Shown here piece by piece: positions 1 to 6,808 of a DNA stretch of 11,679 bases (within the stretch, counting starts at the first letter, position 1; every line of letters starts with the position of its first letter). The notes under the pieces were generated by a model that did no database searches, was not told the origin of the DNA, and saw only the letters and a list, made by a program, of their open reading frames with translations. The position numbers were made by a program, and so were the translations under genes. The DNA is taken from positions 1 to 11,679 of the forward strand of contig JAJZMN010000277.1 of the NCBI GenBank assembly GCA_021850345.1, read 5' to 3'. This DNA is from Actinomycetes bacterium. Lineage in GTDB: Bacteria > Actinomycetota > Acidimicrobiia > Acidimicrobiales > RAAP-2.

Positions 1-166
1 TGATGACGGTGTTGCGGCTCATCCCCGACGCGTCGGCCACTGCGCTCTTGCCACCACGGCCGAGCATCTCTGCGGCAGCGCCGGCCACCACCCGGCGCTG
101 GACCTCGTTCATGTGGGGAAGGACCACCTCGAAGAATCGCGCGAGACCCTCTTCGGTGACCTCCAC
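1..166 (-). CDS. ISAzo13-type transposase, N-terminal fragment (runs off left edge)
   Basis: The minus strand reads from a GTG at 166 to the window edge (55 codons) with no stop. An in-frame TAG lies four codons upstream of that GTG, so it is the only practical start. The peptide has a leading helix (EEGLARFFEVVLPHMNE), then QRRVVAGAAAEMLGRGG and KSAVADASGMSRNTVI. This order, an RR(L/V)-x-AA-E-A segment followed by an 'A-x-A-(S/T)-G-(M/L)-S-R-x-T-(V/I)' helix-turn-helix, is what I know from the N-terminal DNA-binding part of ISAzo13-family DDE transposases. The catalytic domain would lie beyond the left edge. No Shine-Dalgarno is visible and I could not recognise the terminal inverted repeat, which should sit roughly at 167-215. 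Family assignment is from motif memory, not alignment. Confidence 0.7.
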   Translation of the reverse strand, partial: MEVTEEGLARFFEVVLPHMNEVQRRVVAGAAAEMLGRGGKSAVADASGMSRNTVI

Positions 167-218
167 GCCGTCATGATACTACGCGCGGTCTAACTTGGCG
201 TGGACCCTAACCGCGGGG

Positions 219-598
219 CTACTTCAGGAAACACTTCAGCGTCACCGTCGTCTGCACTCCCGAGCGTACGACGACGGAGTCCCTCCGGTGGTGGACGTTC
301 GTCCAACTTTTGAACAAGTGGCTTGGGGTGCTGAGCACATAGTTGCCCGGAGGCACACGCACGGCAAAGACCCCCTCCCGAGATGCGTGCGCCTCGCTCG
401 CCAGGACGCCGTGGGAGCGCACTGTGACGGAGACATGACCCCACTGGCCCATGCCCGCCACAGGATTCTCGGCAAGAATCCGGCCCTGGATCGTCCCCAG
501 TGCAGGCGTCGTTGTGGTGTCGGCCGCAGCGAGTGCGGCGCAAGAGCAGCAAGCCCCACCAACCCCGCCATCACGGCAACTCCCACACGGTAGGACAT
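219..598 (-). pseudogene. small secreted protein with carboxypeptidase-regulatory-like (Ig-like) fold, frameshifted in its signal peptide
   Basis: From 539 down to the TAG at 219 one frame encodes a plausible compact beta-sandwich domain: GTIQGRILAENPVAG, then a 'G-x-F-x-V-x-VPPG-x-Y-x-L' segment and a closing VVVRSGVQTTVTLKCFLK. This is the pattern of CarboxypepD_reg-like extracellular domains. In this frame the upstream part is arginine/cysteine-rich nonsense. The neighbouring frame, from ATG at 598, encodes a convincing export signal (MSYRVGVAVMAGLVGLAAL). Adding one base near 539/540 joins the two into a textbook signal peptide ending LAALAAALAAA before DTTTTPALG. The gene is therefore either a recent one-base-deletion pseudogene or carries a base-call error. 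No Shine-Dalgarno is obvious. It ends about 50 bp from the ISAzo13-type fragment. Its function is unknown, and the fold call is moderate. Confidence 0.6.
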
Positions 599-741
599 GC
601 CGTCGACTGTACGATCGTTCCTGCTGACGCACGCATCAGCCAACCCGAGGTGTCGATGGGGCACCTGGGTTCTGCTGCGCGACTGTGCGAGGTCCGCTCG
701 AGACGTGCCCGCCCGATTTCGACCGCAGCCTGAGCAGAAGA

Positions 742-763
742 CGACGACGGTCCGGAGTCGTCG
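742..763 (-). terminator. candidate transcription terminator downstream of the lipoprotein gene
   Basis: Perfect 7-bp inverted repeat CGACGAC/GTCGTCG with an 8-base spacer, about 30 bp past the stop of the minus-strand lipoprotein gene. On the minus strand it is followed by the pyrimidine-rich TCTTCTGCTC rather than a true T-tract, so an intrinsic terminator is only possible. The rest of 599-792 shows no gene. Confidence 0.3.
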
Positions 764-792
764 GCCCCCTCGTGCCCTCACGGACAGCACGC

Positions 793-1518
793 CTACTGGA
801 TCTTCGCGCTGCCGAGAATGTCCTGCACGAGCTTCGATGTGCCAGCGGGAAGAGTCGCTTGGACAACCTTGTAGACGGCCCCCTTCGACCGTGGATCGGG
901 CGACACCACGATGACCCCTTCGGTGACCAGGCCGGGGCTCGCCGCGCACCCATAGACAAGGGTGGTTGTCGCCACGACCGTCTCCGAGGTGACCGTGCAG
1001 GAAGCCAGGTTCGCCACAGGCCCGGAACTTGTCGGATCGCTGGAAGCATCGAGAAGACCGGCGGGATTCGGTTTCCCATCGGGGAGGTACGCCTTTCCGT
1101 ACTCGCCGCCGCTGATCTTGTAGTCCACTTGGCCACCTGAAGCGGGATCATCGAATTTCGCGAAAGACGCGGGGCCTCCGTAGCTCGTAAGAGGCAGGGC
1201 CAGGTCCCATCCAACTGGAACGAGGAACCCGTACGGCCCCACTGACAACCGCGCCGGGGGAGGACCCGTTGTTGGCGGAGAGCTCGTGGGCGGAGCGGCC
1301 GCCGACGGAGCGGTCTCGGTGGACATGGGCCCGCTCGTGGCGGGGCTGGTATGAGGAGTGCTCGTGGCGGGCGTCGCCGAAACGGGGTGATGCGTGGTCT
1401 TGGAGTGGGCCCTTGCTTCGGGAAGCGTTGATCCGCATCCCGCCAGGACGCACAATGCCATGCCCAGTAGCGCGAGCAGTGGCCATGAACTCCGCGTGGG
1501 GGTCGACGTCGTACTCAT
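793..1518 (-). CDS. secreted lipoprotein of unknown function
   Basis: A lipoprotein signal is clear: basic/polar start, hydrophobic stretch WPLLALLGMALCVLAG, then the lipobox L-A-G-C with Cys28 counted from the ATG at 1518. The protein should be lipid-anchored on the outer face of the membrane. Residues 30-90 are a Thr/Ser/Pro/Ala linker typical of wall-spanning actinobacterial lipoproteins. The remaining ~150 residues form a globular part starting LSVGPYGFLVPVGWDLALPL, a 'GF-x-(F/V)-P-x-GW' entry seen in PsbP-like and other small sensor-type lipoproteins, with two cysteines (SCTV, YGCA) that could form a disulfide. The frame is open up to 1608, with further ATGs at 1539, 1569, 1602 and 1608. 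I chose 1518 because it gives a normal 27-residue signal, but no start has a good Shine-Dalgarno. The specific role is unknown. Confidence 0.75.
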   Translation of the reverse strand: MSTTSTPTRSSWPLLALLGMALCVLAGCGSTLPEARAHSKTTHHPVSATPATSTPHTSPATSGPMSTETAPSAAAPPTSSPPTTGPPPARLSVGPYGFLVPVGWDLALPLTSYGGPASFAKFDDPASGGQVDYKISGGEYGKAYLPDGKPNPAGLLDASSDPTSSGPVANLASCTVTSETVVATTTLVYGCAASPGLVTEGVIVVSPDPRSKGAVYKVVQATLPAGTSKLVQDILGSAKIQ

Positions 1519-1636
1519 CGACGGGGCTCGAGCGGTCATGTCGGGCCGATGCCCGAGGATTTCGCGCATGTCACGGTGTCGCAACCTCTGGAGGCTATTC
1601 ATATCCATTCCGTGGCGACATCAATGGCGCCAGACA

Positions 1637-1918
1637 TCACACCTGCAGGGAAGTGGGTGACTGGCGGGTCTTGTCGAAAACCCCGGTTGGGGCGTGCTTG
1701 TTGCACGTCAGGTTGAAGTCGAACACATTCTCCCAGTTCAGGAGGGTCAAATACGGCCGTGCAGGCAGACCCGATGGTGCTGAGGTGCGTGGTTCAAATC
1801 CACGTAGCCCCACCAGCCGGACGCAGGATACGGCCAGGTCAGGCCATGACTCCTCGATCGGGGTGCGCCGGAGATCGACCAGCGTGACGATGTCCCGGTT
1901 GAAGGTCTCGTCCCATCG
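1637..1918 (-). other. gene-poor stretch with an open but start-less minus-strand frame (possible gene debris)
   Basis: Between the lipoprotein start (1518) and the MetE-like stop (2002) no complete gene is convincing. One minus-strand frame stays open for 94 codons between stops at 1919-1921 and 1637-1639. It has no ATG near its beginning. Its first third (WDETFNRDIVTLVDLRR, then TPIEESWPDL) has almost all codons ending in G or C, like real genes here. The middle runs antisense through the tRNA-like 3' end and is therefore probably not protein. Two small perfect hairpins stand side by side at 1681-1692 (CCCC/GGGG, loop GGTT) and 1693-1707 (CGTGC/GCACG, loop TTGTT). I read this as rearranged, partly degraded sequence. 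No family was recognised. Confidence 0.3.
1788..1815 (+). other. tRNA 3'-end remnant, candidate integration (att) site
   Basis: On the plus strand there is a perfect T-arm: stem CGTGG (1788-1792), loop TTCAAAT with the invariant TTC-R-A pattern, stem CCACG (1800-1804). It is followed by seven acceptor-stem bases TAGCCCC, the discriminator A at 1812 and an encoded CCA at 1813-1815. The matching 5' acceptor strand would be GGGGCTA, as in many bacterial Ala and Ile tRNAs. No GGGGCTA or D-arm exists at the right distance upstream, and the anticodon arm pairs at only about three of five positions. So this is not a working tRNA. A 3' tRNA end alone is what site-specific integrases leave as attL/attR duplications. 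No integrase gene is in the window. Whether it came from Ala, Ile or another tRNA cannot be settled here. Confidence 0.55.
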
Positions 1919-2001
1919 TCACGACCACGCCGACGTCCGCAGATTTCGCCAGATCCTCGTCGCAGCCCGAGCCGTCGTGCGTCCATAGCTCGCCCGCGGC
2001 G

Positions 2002-3153
2002 TCACGGCCAGAGCTGCGCGCTGGCCAGGCGCGCGCCCTCGGCCATCGCGTCGAACTTGGCCCACATGACCGTGGGATGGACCTCCGGCCTGTACGTGGC
2101 CTGGGAGGAAAAGCCGCAGTCCGTGCCGGCGAGAACGTTCTCGCGGCCGACCAGCTTCGCGTAGCGCACCAGGCGCTCGGCGATGAGCTCCGGGTGCTCG
2201 ACGATGTTGCTCGAATGCGTCACCACACCAGGGATCAGGACGATCCCCTCCGGCAGTCGGACGTCTTCGAAGACGTGGTACTCGTGCTCGTGCCGGGGAT
2301 TCGCGGCCTCGAAGGAGAGGGCACCGACGTTGATCCTGAGGAGCCATGGCATGAGATCGCGTAGCGGCGCATCGTGGACCCGCGGACCCTCGTTGATGCC
2401 ATAGCAGGTGTGGAAGCGCACCTTCTCCGGCGGGATGCCCTGCAGCGCCTGGTTGACTGCCTCGACGTGGCGGTCCGCCTCCCGTCGGCACTCCTCGAGA
2501 GGGAGGCCCGAGAAGCTGAACAGCTCGGCGAGGAAGGGGTCGTCGATCTGCAGAAGGAAGCCAGCGTCGACGATCGCCCGGTACTCCTCGTGCAGTGCGT
2601 CGGCGACGACGCCGAGGTACTCCTCCTCGCTCGGGTAGTACGCATTGGTCCCCACGCCGCTCGGCGCGACCGACGGCAAGAAGGCCTCCGTGCAGTCCTG
2701 ATCGCCGATCGCGGCCTTCAGGCGCTCGATGTCGGCGCGCACGGCGGCATGGCCGATGTAGCGAACGGGGCCGGTGCACTGGACGGGGACCAGGGGCACC
2801 ACCGTCGCGCCGAACATGGCCCGGCCGAAGTATTCCTCGTAGTACTCGGGGAAGTCTCGCACCTCCACCTCGAAGTGCGTGGCGTCCGGGTCCGAGACCG
2901 GGGTGAACCCCTCCAGGCGCTCGGTCACGTAACTGAAGAAGCCCACCTTGCCCATCTCGCCGTCGGTGACGACGTCGATGCCGTGCTCGACCTGCTGGCG
3001 GACGATGTCCGACACCGCGCTGGCGAGCCGATTGTCGAAGCGCGAGGCGGCGTCCTCGTCCGAGAGCCGCCCCTTCATCAGGTCGAGCAGGTCCGCCGGC
3101 CGGGGCAGGCTCCCACAGTGCGTGGTCAGTATGCGCGCTGTGCTGCGCACCAT
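2002..3153 (-). CDS. cobalamin-independent methionine synthase II (MetE C-terminal) family methyltransferase
   Basis: A 383-residue single-domain protein of the MetE/UROD-like TIM-barrel fold, which moves a methyl (or in relatives an alkyl) group onto a zinc-bound thiol. It opens with ILTTHCGSLPRP (residues 8-19), the hallmark of the short MetE-like proteins. It carries DGE at 64-66, QIDDP at 202-206, and a zinc site His248-x-Cys250 (FHTCYG), Glu282 and Cys346 (GTDCGF), matching the H-x-C...E...C set of MetE. It lacks the N-terminal half of full MetE (about 750 residues), so it is unlikely to be the main methionine synthase. The start at 3153 has a strong GGAGG at 3161-3165, seven bases away; an in-frame extension to 3354 is poorly coding and was rejected. 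Family relatives include epoxyalkane:CoM transferase, so the acceptor is open. A LigM-like methyl donor enzyme nearby suggests one-carbon transfer. Confidence 0.85.
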   Translation of the reverse strand: MVRSTARILTTHCGSLPRPADLLDLMKGRLSDEDAASRFDNRLASAVSDIVRQQVEHGIDVVTDGEMGKVGFFSYVTERLEGFTPVSDPDATHFEVEVRDFPEYYEEYFGRAMFGATVVPLVPVQCTGPVRYIGHAAVRADIERLKAAIGDQDCTEAFLPSVAPSGVGTNAYYPSEEEYLGVVADALHEEYRAIVDAGFLLQIDDPFLAELFSFSGLPLEECRREADRHVEAVNQALQGIPPEKVRFHTCYGINEGPRVHDAPLRDLMPWLLRINVGALSFEAANPRHEHEYHVFEDVRLPEGIVLIPGVVTHSSNIVEHPELIAERLVRYAKLVGRENVLAGTDCGFSSQATYRPEVHPTVMWAKFDAMAEGARLASAQLWP

Positions 3154-3480
3154 CGTATGTCCTCCGTTCCCTATTGGCCCTGTCGTCTGTGTATCCCCTC
3201 GGGCGGTGTCCCCCTCTCGGGGCGGTGCTGCCGAGATCGGCGGCCCGGGCCAACTGGACCCTAGCGATTGCGAACGGCGGACCCCGAGAATTCGGCTCAC
3301 CTCGCGCGATCCGCCATCGGTGCGTCCACGCTCGCGGCGCCACTCGAGCACCATGGCGACCGCTCGCTCCCTCAGCTCAGGCGAGTGCGGCTTTCCTTCT
3401 GCGTGGGCTCCGTCGTCTGTGTCTCGACCGCGGGTCGCTGCGGTGGCCCCAGGCGCCCAACAGGAGCCGGGAGCCGGGTG
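3154..3480. other. intergenic region upstream of the MetE-like gene
   Basis: These 327 bases between the LCP stop and the MetE-like start contain no gene I can support. They hold the GGAGG for the MetE-like gene (3161-3165), two copies of GGGCGGTG within 30 bases, and a short inverted repeat GCCGA-GA-TCGGC at 3230-3241. The methyltransferase promoter should lie here. I looked for SAM, SAH and cobalamin riboswitch-like cores on the minus strand and did not recognise one. No clear terminator for the LCP gene is visible. Confidence 0.4.
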
Positions 3481-5154
3481 TCAGCTGCCCCAGCCCGACG
3501 TGGTGCCGGTCACCCCTGGCGGGCACGCCCGTGGGTCGTATGGCTTCAGTGCGTTGACCGGCTTGGTCGGCGGCGTGAACGACGATGTCGTCCCCGAAGC
3601 ACCTGTGCCACCGCTGCTCGATGTGGGCGTGGTGGCCGATGTGGCGGGCGCAGTGCTCGTGGACGGCGCGGCGGTGGAGCTGGGGGTGCTCGAGGCGCTG
3701 GGCGCAGCCGAGTTCACCGAGAAGTCCGTCCCGGTGGTCACCGTGACGTCGGCGCCGTCGGCGGTCTTGCCGTAGGCCAGGATCACGGAGCCCGAGAGCG
3801 AGCGGGCGACCAGCTGCGCCGCAGCCTCGTCGGCCGGCGTCCGCTGGTCGTAGGTGACCAAGGTCTCCGACACTGTCCCCACCGGTGTGGTTGTGCCAAC
3901 CCCCACCATCTGGAAGCCAAGCCTGCCGAGCTCCTGGGAGGTGGTGCCCGCCTGTGTGGCGACGCCAGTCCCGTTCAGGACCGAGACGGTCACGGACCGG
4001 GGACTGGGCAGCGGCTGGCCAGTGAGGCTGTTCGTGTCGTTGTTGATCCCGAGGAACTGGTCGATGATCGCCTGGTCTGTCGGCTGGGCCGGGAACTCGA
4101 CATCGCCCTTCGGGAATCCTCGGTAGCGGTATGTGCCGAAGGTGTCGACCCGCACCGGGAGCGTCCACTGCGGCGCGGTGTTGAAGCTCACCCCGTGAAA
4201 GGTCAGCGCCAACGAGGCCATGTAGCTGACCGACATCCCGCTGTCGACGGTCAGGTTGGGCGCCAACGCGCTGATCAACGAGAAGTCACTCGCAGGATTG
4301 GAAAGGCCGCGGTGCGCCACCTTCGACGCCAGGACCCGGAGGAACTCGTGGTCCCTGCGGATGCGGGCGAGGTCGCTCTGGGTCTCGTACGGCCATGTGG
4401 CAGGTGTCGTCGCTGTGACTGTCGGGGCCTTGTACTGCAGATGGCGCGCCCGCACGACTTGGAGAGCCTCGAACCCGTTCAGATGGTGGCAACCCGGCAC
4501 GAGGACGTTCAGTCCCGAGTACGCGTCGTGCACGGGCTCGGGGAACTCCATTGTCACGCCGCCCAGTGCTGTCACCACGGACGCGAAGGTGTCGAAGTTC
4601 AGCTCGACGTAGTGCTGGATGGGGATCCCGAAGTCTTCTTCGATCGCGGCTACCAACTGGCTCGGACCCTGGTACAACGAGTTCGCGATCTTGTAGGCGC
4701 CGTACCCTGTGCCTGTGTCCCTGGAGTTCGGGATGAACAGGTCCCGGGGGATCGACAGCAGGCGCACCGTCTTGTTCGACGGGTTCAGGTGCAGGATCAT
4801 GATCACGTCGCTGTTCACGCCGCTCACGCCTTTTGTGCAGAGCCCGAAGGCCGGTGTCTGCTTCTGCAACCCGCACCGGGTCGTCGATCCGACCAACAAG
4901 ATGTTGGTCGTCCCGGCGTCCGCGCCTCCGGTGGCGCCGGGAGTGAGGCTCTTGACCGAGACGCGGTGGACCTTGTTCGCGAGGTAATAGCCGTAGCCGA
5001 GGCCACCGACGATGAGGACGACGATCACGATGCCGAGCACGAGCAGCGTGCGCTTGATCCGCTTGCGACGTCGCGACGTGGCCGGACGACGGGACGCGTC
5101 GACATTGCGCCCGAGGGCGCGCAGGCCATCTTCGTTGGGCACCGAGCCCGGCAT
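3481..5154 (-). CDS. LytR-CpsA-Psr (LCP) family cell-wall glycopolymer ligase with LytR_C domain
   Basis: LCP enzymes move undecaprenyl-phosphate-linked glycopolymers (arabinogalactan, teichoic or capsular chains) onto peptidoglycan at the outer membrane face. This 557-residue protein has a basic cytoplasmic head (residues 1-35, RRRKRIKR), one membrane helix (36-58) and an LCP core from about 84 to 285. The core shows NILLVGSTTR, SDVIMILHLNP, SIPRD (134-138), FGIPIQHYVELNF, a GGV...P loop, HLNGFEALQVVRARH with the conserved arginines, and DLARIRRDHEF. A LytR_C domain follows (SVTVSVLNGTGV to about 475), then a Ser/Thr/Ala/Pro tail (480-530) and a Cys-containing end. The usual Asp in the 'GSD-x-R' motif reads Thr here (GSTTR), which also occurs in some actinobacterial members. 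The start at 5154 has only a weak upstream purine patch. It is probably a housekeeping wall gene unrelated in function to its neighbours. Confidence 0.93.
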   Translation of the reverse strand: MPGSVPNEDGLRALGRNVDASRRPATSRRRKRIKRTLLVLGIVIVVLIVGGLGYGYYLANKVHRVSVKSLTPGATGGADAGTTNILLVGSTTRCGLQKQTPAFGLCTKGVSGVNSDVIMILHLNPSNKTVRLLSIPRDLFIPNSRDTGTGYGAYKIANSLYQGPSQLVAAIEEDFGIPIQHYVELNFDTFASVVTALGGVTMEFPEPVHDAYSGLNVLVPGCHHLNGFEALQVVRARHLQYKAPTVTATTPATWPYETQSDLARIRRDHEFLRVLASKVAHRGLSNPASDFSLISALAPNLTVDSGMSVSYMASLALTFHGVSFNTAPQWTLPVRVDTFGTYRYRGFPKGDVEFPAQPTDQAIIDQFLGINNDTNSLTGQPLPSPRSVTVSVLNGTGVATQAGTTSQELGRLGFQMVGVGTTTPVGTVSETLVTYDQRTPADEAAAQLVARSLSGSVILAYGKTADGADVTVTTGTDFSVNSAAPSASSTPSSTAAPSTSTAPATSATTPTSSSGGTGASGTTSSFTPPTKPVNALKPYDPRACPPGVTGTTSGWGS

Positions 5155-5196
5155 TGCACCAAGCCTATGAAGTGTTCCTTAACGGGACGTGAACCG

Positions 5197-5212
5197 GGCG
5201 CAGAATCGCGCC
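5197..5212. promoter_or_regulatory. inverted repeat between the LigM-like and LCP genes
   Basis: GGCGC-AGAATC-GCGCC, a perfect 5-bp stem with a six-base loop, lies 43 bp upstream of the LCP start inside the 119-bp gap after the LigM-like stop. On the plus strand it is followed by AATTGGGTTTTT. It could be part of the LCP promoter/operator or a terminator-like hairpin, but no plus-strand gene reads into it. Weak evidence. Confidence 0.25.
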
Positions 5213-5273
5213 AATTGGGTTTTTGGCTCGGTTCCAGCCCCCCGGACAGCGCCTCCGACAGGGTGAGGTACCG

Positions 5274-6644
5274 TCAGGCCTTGTACGTCGTGCGCGCCGT
5301 AGCGCTGTAGGGCGCCGGCGCGACGGTCGCTTTGATCTCCATCTGTCGGTGCGGCTCGATCTGCGGCTTGGAGGAGTTCGGCTCTTCGCCCCACAGCAGG
5401 GTGACCTCGGTGCCTGGCGCGGCCAGCTCGAGGTCGACGGACGCAATGGACAAGAACTTCCGTTCGTTCCAGGTGTAGCCGCAGTACGTCGACACGCCGA
5501 CGCCCTTGCCGTCCTTCACGACGGCGTCGTATTGGATCGACGAGTACCACGAGGACGGGACAGAGATGTACTTGCCCGGCAGTCCGTCGCCGAGAAGGCT
5601 GGCGAAGATCCGCTCGACGTCCTGTGCCTCCCAGACGAGGGTGACCTTCGTCCTCGGCGGGTTCCTCGCGACCTTCTCAAGTGCATCTCGTCCGACGAAG
5701 TTGTGGTCGAACTTCACATAGCTCGCGTAGCCAAGGTCGAACGGGGTGACGTAGTAGTCGGTGATGTCCTCCGAGTAGAAGCTGCCTCCGAGCGAGGTGG
5801 TGCACTCGTAGGCTGTCGCTGGCAGCCATTTGCGGTACGACTCGAGCTCATCGCCGGTATAGATGGCCGGCAACGGACAGGGGATCCAGCCCGACTCGAC
5901 GGTGGCGGATTGGTAGGCGGCAGTACCGGCGGGGTGGAGGCCGCACTCACGGCCGGCGTCGAGGATGTGCTGACGCACTTCCTCGGCGTGCTCCCATGGC
6001 CCGGAGAGCTCGTAGCCAGGCTGCGCGGCGACGCCGTGACGAAGCGCCTGCACGGTGTGCCCGGCGATCTCCACCTCGCACATGGTGAAGAACCCAATCT
6101 TGGGCACCGGCGCCCTGGTCACCTTCTCCATGACCGCGAGCGCGTTCGGTCCCTGGACCTGGTAGCGGAAAACGGCGGGGTTCCCTTCACGCACGAGCGA
6201 GCTCTCGTCCATCTCGGCTTGGACGTCGTAGCCGCGGGCCTCGATGTTGTAGCGCACCCAGTTGTGCACGCTCGGCCGCCCGACCAGGTCGACCCTTTCG
6301 TGGCCATAATGGTAGAGGATGACGTCGCCGATCACCTCTCCGTTGGGGTTGCAGACCACGTAGTGCTTGGCCTTGTTCACGCCGAAGTCTTCGAAGCTGT
6401 TGACGCCCAGGTCCGACAGCAGCCGGATGGTGTCGGGCCCATCCATGAAGAGGTCCGCCATGTGGTGCGACTGGTCGAAGAGCACGCAGCTCTCGCGCCA
6501 TGCGCGCTGCTCGTCGATCCAGTTGCTGAACTGGGGAGGCACCACGGGGAACACGCGAGGCCCCTGCGGCGAGTTCCGCAGTAGGTCGACGGCGCTCGTG
6601 CCGCTGCGAAGGAGGTCCTCCAAACTCTTTGCGTGCACGGTCAT
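5274..6644 (-). CDS. LigM/DesA-like tetrahydrofolate-dependent O-demethylase (GcvT/aminomethyltransferase family)
   Basis: About 456 residues, close to the usual size of vanillate/syringate O-demethylases (LigM/DesA, about 470) and longer than GcvT or DmdA (about 370). Family members pass a methyl group from a methoxy-aromatic to tetrahydrofolate. Blocks I recognise in order: SLEDLLRSGTSAVDLLRNS, WIDEQRAWRESCVLFDQSHH, LGVNSFEDF, FRYQVQGPNAL (folate-binding region), LRHGVAAQPGYELSGPWE, ESGWIPCPLPAIYTG, WLPATAYE, SLGGSFYSEDITDYY and TPFDLGY...VKFDHNFVGRDALE. The Tyr just before the ESGWIP block (about residue 244) may correspond to the catalytic Tyr of LigM; this is from memory and unaligned. 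The ATG at 6644 is preferred over that at 6650, because AGAGGA (on the minus strand just upstream) is about 7 bases from 6644 but only one base from 6650. The gene follows the substrate-binding-protein gene by 164 bp and has iterated repeats in its leader. The substrate is not proven; other methoxy or N-methyl compounds are possible. Confidence 0.85.
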   Translation of the reverse strand: MTVHAKSLEDLLRSGTSAVDLLRNSPQGPRVFPVVPPQFSNWIDEQRAWRESCVLFDQSHHMADLFMDGPDTIRLLSDLGVNSFEDFGVNKAKHYVVCNPNGEVIGDVILYHYGHERVDLVGRPSVHNWVRYNIEARGYDVQAEMDESSLVREGNPAVFRYQVQGPNALAVMEKVTRAPVPKIGFFTMCEVEIAGHTVQALRHGVAAQPGYELSGPWEHAEEVRQHILDAGRECGLHPAGTAAYQSATVESGWIPCPLPAIYTGDELESYRKWLPATAYECTTSLGGSFYSEDITDYYVTPFDLGYASYVKFDHNFVGRDALEKVARNPPRTKVTLVWEAQDVERIFASLLGDGLPGKYISVPSSWYSSIQYDAVVKDGKGVGVSTYCGYTWNERKFLSIASVDLELAAPGTEVTLLWGEEPNSSKPQIEPHRQMEIKATVAPAPYSATARTTYKA

Positions 6645-6658
6645 GGGCATGTCCTCTT

Positions 6659-6710
6659 CTTCAAGGTCTTCGGGTTCTTCAAGGTGATCGAGATCGCTTC
6701 AAGGTCTTCG
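6659..6710. repeat. iterated CTTCAAGGT repeats in the leader of the LigM-like gene
   Basis: The 9-mer CTTCAAGGT occurs three times, at 6659-6667, 6677-6685 and 6697-6705. The outer two copies extend to CTTCAAGGTCTTCG. Spacing is 18 and 20 bases, about two helical turns. On the minus strand they read ACCTTGAAG and lie 15 to 66 bp before the start codon at 6644, next to the ribosome-binding site. They could be regulator sites or simple slippage products. The rest of 6651-6808 holds no gene I support. Confidence 0.6.
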
Positions 6711-6808
6711 TCGTGGTGATGGGATCGCGGTGACGACGATTCCCCGGAAGTGAGCGACCTCGCGGCGCGTCGCCACGACGCGAGCGCGCCGCGCGGTCCT
6801 CGGCACGC

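Noticed and set aside
1430..1815. A complete tmRNA ending at the CCA at 1815
   Set aside because: No tmRNA-like 5' end (GGGGCTG/A) or tag-peptide coding sequence ending in an Ala-Ala stop was found at a suitable distance.
3154..3300. SAM or cobalamin riboswitch before the MetE-like gene
   Set aside because: No conserved riboswitch core was recognised. Only short GC-rich inverted repeats are present.
3154..3354. N-terminal extension of the MetE-like protein to an ATG at 3354
   Set aside because: The extra 67 residues are Arg/Gly/Pro-rich without family similarity. The ATG at 3153 has a well-placed GGAGG and begins directly before the conserved TTHCGSLPRP motif.
3268..5310. A 680-codon plus-strand open frame opposite the LCP gene
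   Set aside because: Its Arg/Gly/Val-rich product has no recognisable motif and is antisense to a clear LCP protein. It is a high-GC shadow frame.
5223..6584. A 453-codon plus-strand open frame opposite the LigM-like gene
   Set aside because: It is antisense to strongly conserved LigM-family blocks and has no motifs or ribosome-binding site.
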